The translations under genes were made by a program, and so were the position numbers. Below, piece after piece: positions 7,994 through 16,213 of a DNA stretch of 64,000 nt. The stretch comes from CBDBCU01 sp965203435 (GTDB lineage Bacteria; Chloroflexota; Dehalococcoidia; Lucifugimonadales; UBA3495). Position 1 is the stretch's first letter. Every line of letters begins with the position of its first letter. A model generated the notes under the pieces. That model was not told the origin of the DNA. It did no database searches and saw nothing but the letters and a program-made list of their open reading frames with translations. Where the stretch lies: the NCBI GenBank assembly GCA_965203435.1, contig CBDBCU010000001.1, forward strand, positions 310,001 through 374,000, in the 5' to 3' direction.

Positions 7994-8629
7994 ATGTCCG
8001 ATTTGTCCCAACCGCCGGCCGCTGGCCGGGAACAGGAAACCGCTATCGCCCTCCGCCATCTGAAACAGGGCGGCGTGGTGGCTTTGCCTACCGATACCCT
8101 GTACGGCTTGGCGGCCGATGTATTCAATGCGGCGGCCCTGCGGCGGGTGTTTGACATAAAGGGGCGGCCGGCGGAACTGGCCTTGCCGGTGCTGGTGAGC
8201 GATGTAAAGCAGGCGGAAAGGGTCGCCCGGGATTTCCCCCCGGCGGCCCGCCGGCTGGCCCAAGCCTTTTGGCCCGGCTCTTTGACTCTGGTGCTGCCCA
8301 AGACGCCGGATTTGTCGCCGCTGGTAACTGGCGGGCGGGATACGGTGGCGGTGCGGATGCCCCATCATTGGGCGCCGTTGGCCTTGGCCGCCGGCTTGGG
8401 GCGGCCCATCACCGGCACCAGCGCCAACCGCAGCGGCGCACCGGACTTGCCTACCCTGGCGGCATTGCAGGCAACTTTGGGCGATGCAGTAGATTACATA
8501 ATTTCCCAGGGGCCGCCGCCGCAAGGCGCGCCCTCGACTATAATTGACCTGACCGGGGATAGCCCGGCCCTGATTCGGGAGGGCGTTATTCCCTTTGCCG
8601 ATGCGCTGCAAGTTTGCAATGCCGGCTGA
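7994..8629 (+). CDS. tsaC: Sua5/YciO/YrdC-type L-threonylcarbamoyladenylate synthase
   Basis: The 211-residue protein forms threonylcarbamoyl-AMP from Thr, bicarbonate and ATP, the first step of t6A37 modification of ANN-decoding tRNAs. Visible YrdC motifs are GGVVALPTDTLYGLAAD (near residue 27), IKGRP, VLVSD, FWPGSLTLVLP, VAVRMPHH and TGTSANRSG near residue 138, then STIIDLTG. There is no C-terminal Sua5 extension, so it is the short TsaC form. The ATG at 7994 is chosen because homology begins soon after it, although its ribosome site is weak. ATG 7934 is an alternative. miaA, another position-37 enzyme, lies 5 kb downstream. Confidence 0.88.
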   Translation: MSDLSQPPAAGREQETAIALRHLKQGGVVALPTDTLYGLAADVFNAAALRRVFDIKGRPAELALPVLVSDVKQAERVARDFPPAARRLAQAFWPGSLTLVLPKTPDLSPLVTGGRDTVAVRMPHHWAPLALAAGLGRPITGTSANRSGAPDLPTLAALQATLGDAVDYIISQGPPPQGAPSTIIDLTGDSPALIREGVIPFADALQVCNAG

Positions 8630-8663
8630 GGCCAATCTTGAACCTCGGATTATCTGATTTCCT

Positions 8664-9689
8664 ATGAACCGCCCCGCGTCAGCCATCCTGGAAACTTGGC
8701 AGTCCGCCCTGGAGGGGGAACTGCGGGAATGTTTTGCGGAACGGCAGGGCTTTCTCTACAACCTGCTCCGCTATCACCTGGGCTGGGTGGACCGGGAAGG
8801 ACAGCCGGAAACGGTAGCCGCCCGGCCTAGTTTCCCGGCCCTGCTGACTCTGGCCGCCGGGGAAGCGGCCGGCGGCGATTATGCCCCGGCCCTGCCGGCC
8901 GCCGCCGCGGTCGAGTTGGTCTATAATTTCGTACTGGTGCATAACGAAGTGCAAGCCGGCCGGGTGAATGCCGGCGACCGCCCCAGCCTGTGGTGGGTTT
9001 GGGGGCCGGCCCAAGCCATCAACGCCGGCGACGGTTTCCACGCTATGGGCCGGGCGGCGATGCTGAGCTTGAGTGACCGGGGCTTGGCGGCCGACCGGGT
9101 TCTGGACGCCGTAGCCAGGCTGGATCAGGCTTGCCTGGCTCTGTGCGAGGGCCAGTATATGGATTTGCAGTTTCAGGAGCGGTTGCTGGTTACTATTCCC
9201 GAATATCGGGATATGATTGGGCGCAAGACCGGGGCTTTGACCGGCTGCGCCGCCGCCGCCGGGGCCTTGGCCGCCGCCGCGGACGCCGCCGCCGTTGACT
9301 GCTTTCGCGAATGGGGCCGCCTGTTGGGGATGGCTTGGCAAATCGCTCAGGATATTGCCGACTTCTGGGGGGAAAGCGGTGACGGAATGACCGCCAGCAA
9401 TGCCCTGAGCAAGAAAAAGAGCCTGCCGCTGTTATATACTCTGGAAAAAGGCAGCTCGGCGGTCAAGCGGGAATTGGGTTCTATCTATCTGAAACGGGTA
9501 TTGGAACCCGCCGATATTGCCCGCATTGTTGTCCTGATGGAGGAAGGGGACGCCCGCGCCTATGCGGAAACCGCCGCCCAAGAATTGGCGGCCCAGGCAG
9601 GGGCGGCCGTTTCCGCCATCGGCCTCCCGCCCGAGCGGCAAGCCGGGTTGAAACTGCTGGAGCAGCAGGCTTTGACCGCCGAGCTTTAA
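8664..9689 (+). CDS. Polyprenyl synthetase-family protein with degenerate catalytic motifs
   Basis: The 341-residue all-helical protein aligns with trans-isoprenyl diphosphate synthases: YNFVLVHN, then GDRPSLWWVWG, INAGD near residue 118, and the conserved KKKSLPLLY near 248. The metal-binding motifs are altered. The first DDxxD is replaced by NEVQA (94-98), and the second reads QDIAD (229-233). In the family these Asp residues bind the Mg2+ needed for allylic diphosphate ionisation, so ordinary prenyl-chain synthesis is doubtful. It may be an isoprenoid-related enzyme of different chemistry or a non-catalytic partner. It sits between tsaC and pgk on the same strand. Confidence 0.75.
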   Translation: MNRPASAILETWQSALEGELRECFAERQGFLYNLLRYHLGWVDREGQPETVAARPSFPALLTLAAGEAAGGDYAPALPAAAAVELVYNFVLVHNEVQAGRVNAGDRPSLWWVWGPAQAINAGDGFHAMGRAAMLSLSDRGLAADRVLDAVARLDQACLALCEGQYMDLQFQERLLVTIPEYRDMIGRKTGALTGCAAAAGALAAAADAAAVDCFREWGRLLGMAWQIAQDIADFWGESGDGMTASNALSKKKSLPLLYTLEKGSSAVKRELGSIYLKRVLEPADIARIVVLMEEGDARAYAETAAQELAAQAGAAVSAIGLPPERQAGLKLLEQQALTAEL

Positions 9690-9741
9690 GGCCCGGCTCG
9701 CCGCCATTGCCTTACTTGAAATTGAGGAGTCTGATCGGCCT

Positions 9742-10938
9742 ATGGGCAAGCGCACCCTTTCCGCCCTGGATGTCGCCAACCGCCGCGTCCTGGTGCGGGT
9801 TGACTTCAACATTCCCATTGAGCAGGGAATAGAGGCCATTGCCGCCTACGACCAGCGGTTGCGGGCTACCCTGCCGACGCTCCGCTACCTGCTGGAACGG
9901 GACTGCCGCCTTATCCTCTGTTCCCACTTGGGCCGCCCCCGGGGGCAGGCGGATGATACCCTGCGCCTGGCCCCGGTGGGCGACCGCTTGGCGGCTTTGT
10001 TGAATCACCCGGTAAAAAGCCTTTCCGACTGCATCGGGCCGGCCGTGGCTGCGGAAGTCGACGCAATGCGGCCGCGGGATATTGTCCTACTGGAAAACCT
10101 GCGCTTTCATCCCGGCGAGGAGCAAAACGCCCCGGACTTTGCCCAAGCGTTGGCGGCTTTGGCCGATTGCTTTGTGATGGATGCCTTTGCGGTTACTCAC
10201 CGGGCTCACGCCTCGACTGTCGGCATTGCCGCTTGTCTGCCGGCGGCTATGGGCTTGCTGGTAGAGCGGGAAGTGGCCGCGATGGGCGCGGCCCTGGAAT
10301 CCCCGGCCCCTCCCTTGGCGGCCCTGATGGGCGGGGCCAAGGTCAGCGACAAGATTCTGGTGCTGGAGAACCTGCTGGCTAAGCTGAATCATCTGTTTAT
10401 CGGCGGGGGAATGGCGGTTACTTTCCTTAGGGCGCAAGGCTATGCTACCGGGGATTCTCCGGTCGAAGCTGACCGGTTGGATTTTGCCCGGGAAGTTCTA
10501 GCCCGGGCCGCCGCCGGCGGCCTTGCCATCCACCTGCCGGCGGATGTGGTCGTGGCCAGCAGCTTTGACTCCGAGCCGGCGGAAACCGGCATAGTAGCCG
10601 TCGACCAGGTTCCCGAGGGCTGGTATATTATGGACCTCGGGCCGGCTACCGCCGCCGCCTTTGCCGCCGCCCTGCAATCCTGCCAAACCATCATCTGGAA
10701 CGGGCCGATGGGGGTGTTCGAAATGCCCCGGTTCCGTCAAGGCACTCGTACGGTAGCCGAAGCCATTGCCGGATTGGAAAAGGCGGCCAGCGTGGTCGGC
10801 GGCGGTTCTACGGCGGAAGCGGTCGAGGCGTTGGGGTTGATGGAAAAGATGAGCCATGTTTCCACCGGCGGCGGCGCCTCCCTGGAGTTTCTGGAGGGGC
10901 GGGAACTGCCCGGCATCGCCGCCCTGCCCGAGGCCTGA
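9742..10938 (+). CDS. pgk: Phosphoglycerate kinase
   Basis: The 398-residue protein is of normal family length and interconverts 1,3-bisphosphoglycerate + ADP and 3-phosphoglycerate + ATP. Diagnostic segments are RVLVRVDFNIPI (14-25), SHLGRPRG (54-61), VLLENLRFHPGEE, DAFAVTHRAHAS, MGGAKVSDKI, WNGPMGVFE and GGGSTAEAVE with STGGGASLEFLEG at the end. The start ATG follows a GAGGAG-containing region. With apgM and tpiA downstream it makes a compact lower-glycolysis cluster. Confidence 0.96.
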   Translation: MGKRTLSALDVANRRVLVRVDFNIPIEQGIEAIAAYDQRLRATLPTLRYLLERDCRLILCSHLGRPRGQADDTLRLAPVGDRLAALLNHPVKSLSDCIGPAVAAEVDAMRPRDIVLLENLRFHPGEEQNAPDFAQALAALADCFVMDAFAVTHRAHASTVGIAACLPAAMGLLVEREVAAMGAALESPAPPLAALMGGAKVSDKILVLENLLAKLNHLFIGGGMAVTFLRAQGYATGDSPVEADRLDFAREVLARAAAGGLAIHLPADVVVASSFDSEPAETGIVAVDQVPEGWYIMDLGPATAAAFAAALQSCQTIIWNGPMGVFEMPRFRQGTRTVAEAIAGLEKAASVVGGGSTAEAVEALGLMEKMSHVSTGGGASLEFLEGRELPGIAALPEA

Positions 10939-11034
10939 GGGTCGGAATGGCGGCCAATCCTTAATTCAGTACGAAACCCGATACCAACCCGGAAACCGGG
11001 ACTTTACCCAGCCCTCAGCAACGGTGAAAGAACT

Positions 11035-12240
11035 ATGATTGACTTGGAACAGCTGCATGACTGCTATGTATCCACCGCCTCGAAAATCGTCCTGCTGGTG
11101 GTGGACGGCTTGGGCGGCCTGCCGCATCCGGACACCGGCCGCTCCGAACTGGAAACGGCCCATCTGCCCCACCTGGACGCTATGGCCCGGGAAAGCGCCT
11201 GCGGCCTGACCACGCCGGTACTGCCCGGCGTAGCCCCCGGCAGCGGCCCCGGCCACCTGGCCCTGTTCGGCTACAATCCCCTGAAGTATCAGATTGGCCG
11301 GGGGGCCTTGGAAGCCCTGGGCATCGAGGTGGAACTGCGTCCGGGGGATGTGGCGGCCCGGGGGAATTTCTGCACCGTTGACGGCAACGGCAAATTGAGC
11401 GACCGCCGGGCCGGGCGTATCCCCACGGAGTTGAGCGCGCCCCTCTGCGCCCGGCTGGATCAAATCGAACTGCCCGGCGTCCAGGTCGATGTCTTTCCGG
11501 TGCAGGATTACCGCTTTGTGCTGCGCCTGCGCGGCGAGGGGCTGTCGGCCGCCATTACCGAAACCGATCCGCAGATTGCCGGAGTTCCCGCCTTGCCGGT
11601 CAAACCGATAGAACCGGCGGCGGAAAGGACCGCCGCATTGGTGAACGACTTTGTCGGTCAAGCGGCCCGATTGCTGGCGGAGGAGGAACGGGGCAATATG
11701 GTGTTGCTGCGGGGTTGGGCGCAGCTGCCCTCCCTCCCATCGATGGGAGAAGTGTACCGGCTGAACCCGGCCGCCATCGCCGCCTATCCGATGTATCGGG
11801 GGCTGGCCACGGTAGCCAGTATGACCATCATCCCCACCGGCAAAACCTTTGCCGCGGAAGTGGATACCCTGCATCAGCGCTACGCCGACCACGATTTCTT
11901 TTTCATCCATTACAAGCCGGCTGACGCCGCCGGCGAGGACGGCGATTTTGCCGCCAAAGTCCAGACCCTGGAAGATCTTGACCCCTTGATTCCCCGCATC
12001 CGGGAATTGGAGCCGGAGGTTTTTATGGTGGCCGGCGACCACGCTACCCCGGCCATAATGGCAGCCCACAGCTGGCATCCCGTTCCCTTTATGCTGCACT
12101 CCCGGCTTACCCGGGGCGAGGGCATTCCGGCGTTCAACGAAAAGGATTGCGGCCGCGGCTCTATTGGCCGTATTCCCGCCGACAACATTATGCTGCTGGC
12201 TCTGTCCCACGCCGGCAAGCTGACCAAGTTCGGACCCTAG
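11035..12240 (+). CDS. apgM: 2,3-bisphosphoglycerate-independent phosphoglycerate mutase, archaeal type
   Basis: The 401-residue protein of the alkaline-phosphatase superfamily isomerises 3- and 2-phosphoglycerate. The metal-binding VVDGLGGLP lies at about 22-30, the catalytic Ser in GVAPGSGPGHLALFGY near 63, IGRGALEALG near 86, FFFIHYKPADAAGEDGD near 285 and the late metal site MVAGDHATP near 330. The length and motifs are those of ApgM rather than the ~510-residue GpmI. It lies 96 bases after pgk. Confidence 0.94.
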   Translation: MIDLEQLHDCYVSTASKIVLLVVDGLGGLPHPDTGRSELETAHLPHLDAMARESACGLTTPVLPGVAPGSGPGHLALFGYNPLKYQIGRGALEALGIEVELRPGDVAARGNFCTVDGNGKLSDRRAGRIPTELSAPLCARLDQIELPGVQVDVFPVQDYRFVLRLRGEGLSAAITETDPQIAGVPALPVKPIEPAAERTAALVNDFVGQAARLLAEEERGNMVLLRGWAQLPSLPSMGEVYRLNPAAIAAYPMYRGLATVASMTIIPTGKTFAAEVDTLHQRYADHDFFFIHYKPADAAGEDGDFAAKVQTLEDLDPLIPRIRELEPEVFMVAGDHATPAIMAAHSWHPVPFMLHSRLTRGEGIPAFNEKDCGRGSIGRIPADNIMLLALSHAGKLTKFGP

Positions 12241-12291
12241 CCCTATTCCCGGCCCGGAAACCCCTATATTCCTGCAAGGACACGGACGGCT

Positions 12292-13065
12292 ATGCCCCGA
12301 ACGATAGTTGCCGGCAACTGGAAAATGAACACTACCCTGGCTGAGGCGGTAGAACTGGCCGCGGCCGTGGCGCAAGGCGCGGGCCAAGCCCCGGGCGTAG
12401 AGCTGATCCTCTGCCCGCCGGCCATTTCCCTGGCCGCCGTGCGGGCGGCTGTCAACGGCTCTCCGGTAGCCGTAGGCGCGCAGAATATGCACTATGCGGA
12501 CTCCGGCGCCTTTACCGGAGAAATCGCCCCGCCGATGCTGCGGGATTTGGCCCGCTATGTAATTCTGGGCCATTCGGAACGGCGGCAGCTGTTCGGGGAA
12601 ACCGATGAACTGGTCCACCGCAAGGTATTGGCGGCCTTGCGCCACGGCTTGCGCCCCATCCTGTGCGTCGGGGAAACTTTGCAGCAGCGGGAAGCCGGGC
12701 AAGCCGCCGCCGTTATCCGGCAGCAGGTAAGCGCCGGCTTGGCTGAAGTAGCGGCTGCGGATTTGAGCAACCTGGTGGTGGCTTACGAACCGGTTTGGGC
12801 CATTGGCACCGGCCAAGCGGCTACCCCGGAAATCGCCGGCGAAGTAATGGGCGGGGTTATCCGGCAAACCCTGATTGCCCAGTTCGGGCCGGCGGCCGGA
12901 GAGCTGCCGTTGCTTTACGGCGGCAGCGTCAACGCCGGCAACATTGCCGATTTTGCGGCCCAATCCGCCATTCACGGCGCGCTGGTCGGCGGGGCCAGCC
13001 TGCAAGCCGATTCCTTCCTCGAAATTGCCCGGTTGGCCGGGGCCGCCGCGGCCGCTCCGGCCTAG
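12292..13065 (+). CDS. tpiA: Triosephosphate isomerase
   Basis: The 257-residue TIM barrel interconverts dihydroxyacetone phosphate and glyceraldehyde 3-phosphate. GNWKMN supplies the substrate Asn/Lys at about 7-12, VILGHSERR contains the electrophilic His near 96, and VAYEPVWAIGTGQAA holds the catalytic Glu near 165. YGGSVNAGN is the C-terminal phosphate-binding loop. Length is normal. It follows apgM by 51 bases and precedes miaA by 30. Confidence 0.96.
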   Translation: MPRTIVAGNWKMNTTLAEAVELAAAVAQGAGQAPGVELILCPPAISLAAVRAAVNGSPVAVGAQNMHYADSGAFTGEIAPPMLRDLARYVILGHSERRQLFGETDELVHRKVLAALRHGLRPILCVGETLQQREAGQAAAVIRQQVSAGLAEVAAADLSNLVVAYEPVWAIGTGQAATPEIAGEVMGGVIRQTLIAQFGPAAGELPLLYGGSVNAGNIADFAAQSAIHGALVGGASLQADSFLEIARLAGAAAAAPA

Positions 13066-13095
13066 CCCCGGGCAATCCCGCCGCAAGGGGTCGCA

Positions 13096-14046
13096 ATGCC
13101 GCCCATTGATGCCCCGATTCTCTTTATCGTCGGCCCGACGGCGGTGGGCAAAACCCGCCTCGCCATTGCCTTGGCGCAACGATTGAACGGCGAAATCATC
13201 AATGCCGACAGCCGCCAGGTCTATCGCTATATGGATATTGGCGCGGCCAAACCCACCCCGGCGGAACGCCGCCAAGCCGTCCACCACCTGCTGGATTTGT
13301 TGACGCCGGACAATAACTTTGACCTCAGCAGCTTTCTCGCTTTGGCCCGTCAAGCCATCGGCGATATTGCCGGGCGCGGCCGCTTGCCCATCGTAGCCGG
13401 CGGCAGCGGCCAATATATGTGGGCTTTGCATGAGGGCTGGCAAGGGCCGGCCGCGCCCCCGGATGCCGATTTCCGCCGGGAATGGGAGGAAACGGCGGAA
13501 CGGGAGGGCGGCGCCGCCCTGTACCGCCGATTGCAGGAAATCGACCCGGCCCGGGCCGCCGCCCTGGATTCCCGCAACTTGCGCCGCATCATCCGCGCCC
13601 TGGAGATTTATCATATTACCGGCCAACTACCCTCGACCTACCGCCGGCCGGCCGAACCGCTGCCCTACGCCCGGATTATCGGGCTGACTATGGAACGGGC
13701 CGCCCTGTACCGGCGCATTGACGCCCGGTTGGATCAAATGCTGGCCGCCGGCTTTCTGGCGGAGGCCCGGAGTCTGGCCGCCATGGGCTACCCCTTGGGG
13801 CAGGGGGCATTGGCCTGTCCCGGCTACCGGGAACTGGGGCAGTATCTGGAGGGTTACATAACTTTTGAGGAAGCGGTGCAGCGCGCCAAGTTTCAGACCC
13901 ACCGCCTGGCCCGCCGGCAATATACCTGGTTCAAGCCAACGGATTCCCGGATCCACTGGTTGGACGCCGCCGCGCCGGATTTGACGGAAAGGGCGGCGGC
14001 ATTGGCGGTCGGTTTAACCGAAACCGGCCGGGGCGGTCGGATTTAA
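13096..14046 (+). CDS. miaA: tRNA dimethylallyltransferase
   Basis: The 316-residue enzyme transfers dimethylallyl to A37 of tRNAs reading UNN codons. The P-loop is VGPTAVGKT (11-19), followed by NADSRQVYRYMDIGAAKP, VHHLLD, VAGGSGQYMWAL (for the usual GGTGLY), NLRRIIRALEIYHITG and RRQYTWF near 275. All family segments are present at the usual length. It is close behind tpiA and probably cotranscribed. Confidence 0.95.
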   Translation: MPPIDAPILFIVGPTAVGKTRLAIALAQRLNGEIINADSRQVYRYMDIGAAKPTPAERRQAVHHLLDLLTPDNNFDLSSFLALARQAIGDIAGRGRLPIVAGGSGQYMWALHEGWQGPAAPPDADFRREWEETAEREGGAALYRRLQEIDPARAAALDSRNLRRIIRALEIYHITGQLPSTYRRPAEPLPYARIIGLTMERAALYRRIDARLDQMLAAGFLAEARSLAAMGYPLGQGALACPGYRELGQYLEGYITFEEAVQRAKFQTHRLARRQYTWFKPTDSRIHWLDAAAPDLTERAAALAVGLTETGRGGRI

Positions 14047-14060
14047 CGGCGGCGGTGTGC

Positions 14061-14066
14061 TATAAT
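14061..14066 (+). promoter_or_regulatory. Possible -10 element upstream of dapF
   Basis: TATAAT in the context GTGCTATAATAGGGGCA lies 29 bases before the dapF ATG. No clear -35 is present. The same TATAATAGG context recurs before the SDR at 28.8 kb. Confidence 0.4.
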
Positions 14067-14094
14067 AGGGGCAACCAGGCAAGCCGGGGGGCGG

Positions 14095-14958
14095 ATGAAC
14101 TTTACCAAGATGCAGGGCGCGGGCAACGACTATATCTATATTGATGCCCGCCAGAGGGATAAGGACGCGGCGGACTGGCCGGCTCTGTCCCGCGCTATGA
14201 GCGACCGGCACTTTGGCATCGGCGGCGATGGCATCATCCTGATTATGGAATCGGAACGGGCCGACCTGCGGATGCGGATGTTCAACGCCGACGGTTCCGA
14301 GGGGGAAATGTGCGGCAATGGCATCCGCTGCTTTGCCAAGTATGCCATTGAACGGGAAATCGTGCCGCCGCCCCGCGCCGCCCTAACCGTGGATACCCTG
14401 GCCGGGATTCGCGCCGTTTATCCTATCTATGACGGACGGACGGTAACCGGCGCTCGGGTGTCGATGGGCTTGCCGCGGTTGAACCCGGCGGAAGTGCCGG
14501 TTAATCTGGATCCGGCTATGACCGCCGCCGGCGGCCCGGTGCTGAAGTATCCCATCCGGCCCGGGGACTTCCGCCTGTTTCTGTCCTTTGTGTCGATGGG
14601 CAATCCCCACGCCGTAACCTACCTTGACCAGCCGGTTGGGGAGTTTCCCCTGCACAATATCGGCCCCTTGGTAGAGGGTCATCCCATTTTCCCCCGCCGG
14701 GTGAACTTTGAGATTGTCAACCGGATTGACGCCGGCCATCTGGAAGCCCGGGTTTGGGAACGCGGTTCCGGGGAAACGATGGCCTGCGGCACCGGGGCCT
14801 GCGCCATTGCCGTAGCCTCCCGTTTGCAGGGATTGATTGACGATCGGGTGAACATAAAGTTGCCCGGCGGCGCTTTGACCATTGAGTGGGACGGCGTGGG
14901 CGAGGTTTTCCTGGAAGGCCCGGCGGCGGAAGTTTTCAGCGGAGAGTGGCCGGAATGA
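14095..14958 (+). CDS. dapF: Diaminopimelate epimerase
   Basis: The 287-residue PLP-independent racemase converts LL- to meso-diaminopimelate for lysine and peptidoglycan. The first catalytic Cys is in EMCGNGIRC (near residue 71) and the second in MACGTGACA (near 228), with MQGAGNDYIYID and RHFGIGGDGI at the N-terminus. Its stop overlaps the start of the next gene (ATGA). The DapL-like aminotransferase 1.3 kb downstream would supply its substrate, so the two may represent the aminotransferase variant of lysine synthesis. Confidence 0.95.
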   Translation: MNFTKMQGAGNDYIYIDARQRDKDAADWPALSRAMSDRHFGIGGDGIILIMESERADLRMRMFNADGSEGEMCGNGIRCFAKYAIEREIVPPPRAALTVDTLAGIRAVYPIYDGRTVTGARVSMGLPRLNPAEVPVNLDPAMTAAGGPVLKYPIRPGDFRLFLSFVSMGNPHAVTYLDQPVGEFPLHNIGPLVEGHPIFPRRVNFEIVNRIDAGHLEARVWERGSGETMACGTGACAIAVASRLQGLIDDRVNIKLPGGALTIEWDGVGEVFLEGPAAEVFSGEWPE

Positions 14959-15530
14959 CCAGCACGGCGGCTAAAATCCTGACCTTTGAGGAGTGGGCCA
15001 AGCTCCCCGAAAGCAGTCTGCACTACGAAATTGTGGACGGGGTGATGTATATGGCCCCCAGCGCGACCTATTATCACCAGCAGATTTCTCAGCGCATTAA
15101 CTTGCCCTTGGCCGCTTTTGTGGCGGCTAACGGGTTGGGCGAGGTCTTGCACCCGCCTTTGGATGTGCTGATTCAGCGGGAGCCGCTGCGTACCCGCCAG
15201 CCGGATCTGCTCTTTTTGCGGAGCGGCCGGCTGCCCGCCCAGGGAGCCGCGGAAGCCATCGAGGTAAAGTTCCTCGAAATAGCCCCGGACTTGGTGGTGG
15301 AAGTGCTTTCCCCCAGCGAAACCCGGCGGATTTTGGCGGACAAACTCCGGGATTATCAGCGCATTGGCGTCCCGGAGGGCTGGCTGTTCAGTCAACTAGC
15401 CAAAACCGCCGAAATCATCGACTTGACCGGCCGGGAGCCGGAAACGGTAGCAACCTTTGACCAGAGTCAAACCTTTCGCTCGGCCCGGCTGCCCGGCTTT
15501 GAGCTGAACCTGTCGGCGGTTTTCCGGTAG
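14955..15530 (+). CDS. Uma2 family (DUF820) putative endonuclease
   Basis: The 191-residue protein shows the Uma2 pattern: LTFEEWAKLPE, YEIVDGVMYM, a central PDLLFL and PDLVVEVLSPSE, ending DKLRDYQRIGVPEGWL. These contain the restriction-endonuclease-like acidic residues (PD and VEV). The Lys/Tyr segment DKLRDYQRIGVPE is also typical. The family is widespread in cyanobacteria and Chloroflexi and usually has no known role. The ATG overlaps the dapF stop by four bases, so it is translationally coupled. Confidence 0.85.
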   Translation: MTSTAAKILTFEEWAKLPESSLHYEIVDGVMYMAPSATYYHQQISQRINLPLAAFVAANGLGEVLHPPLDVLIQREPLRTRQPDLLFLRSGRLPAQGAAEAIEVKFLEIAPDLVVEVLSPSETRRILADKLRDYQRIGVPEGWLFSQLAKTAEIIDLTGREPETVATFDQSQTFRSARLPGFELNLSAVFR

Positions 15531-15538
15531 GCATTCTG

Positions 15539-16213
15539 ATGACGGACGAACGATTTGACATAACCTTTGACAAGGTTATACTGGCGGCGGATTTATACTT
15601 CACCAAGCCCGAATACCAAAAGTATTGGCGGGCTTTTGCGGAAGTGGATTCCCCGGCCTTCCGCCGCCGGCTGGTTAACTGCCCGGATGCGGCGGCCATT
15701 GAGCAGGTCAGAACCTTTCTCAACCGGTGGAGTACCCGCGCCCCGGAGATGGTTTGCCCGGAAATTCTCCGGGTGTTCCAAGCTAACCCGGCGGAAATTG
15801 CGGCGGTGTCCAATGTCCTTTTGGAATCTCCGGCCGTGGATCAAGCCCGGTTGGAAATCGTCCAGGGCATCTTTGAGGAATTGTGCGGCATCTATCGGTT
15901 GGGGCCTACCGGGGCGTCAAAGGTGCTGGGCGCGCTGAACCCCGGCTTGTTCATAATGTGGGATGCGCCCATCCGCAAGGCGTATGGTTGCGCTTCCCGG
16001 CCCTCCTATGCCCAATTTCTGACCCGGATGCGGGCCGCGGCGGGCCGGGTAAGGGAAACTTCCGGCGCAGCCAGCCCGGGGGAGTATGTTCTGGCGAAGT
16101 ACGGCTTTTCTTTCCCGTTAAGCAACTTCATCAACTACTACCTCTGGCTGACCTTTACCAAAGAGGAACCGGCTCTGGTTTATTATCAATCCTCTCGGGA
16201 GCAAGCAAAATGA
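15539..16213 (+). CDS. Hypothetical protein with HhH-glycosylase-like segment
   Basis: The 224-residue soluble protein is not confidently recognised. A central stretch (about 115-148) reads YRLGPTGASKVLGALNPGLF then IMWDAPI. This resembles helix-hairpin-helix proteins related to DNA glycosylases, in which a Lys is followed by a P-x-L-F-x-x-W-D strand; the Asp would be the catalytic candidate. This is pattern recognition only. It starts nine bases after the Uma2 gene and its stop overlaps the next ATG, so it is part of a tight operon. Confidence 0.7.
   Translation: MTDERFDITFDKVILAADLYFTKPEYQKYWRAFAEVDSPAFRRRLVNCPDAAAIEQVRTFLNRWSTRAPEMVCPEILRVFQANPAEIAAVSNVLLESPAVDQARLEIVQGIFEELCGIYRLGPTGASKVLGALNPGLFIMWDAPIRKAYGCASRPSYAQFLTRMRAAAGRVRETSGAASPGEYVLAKYGFSFPLSNFINYYLWLTFTKEEPALVYYQSSREQAK

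Noticed and set aside
10966..13626. 886-codon minus-strand ORF
   Set aside because: It is a long shadow over apgM, tpiA and miaA, caused by high GC and codon bias; its translation is Gly/Gln/Arg-rich without motifs.
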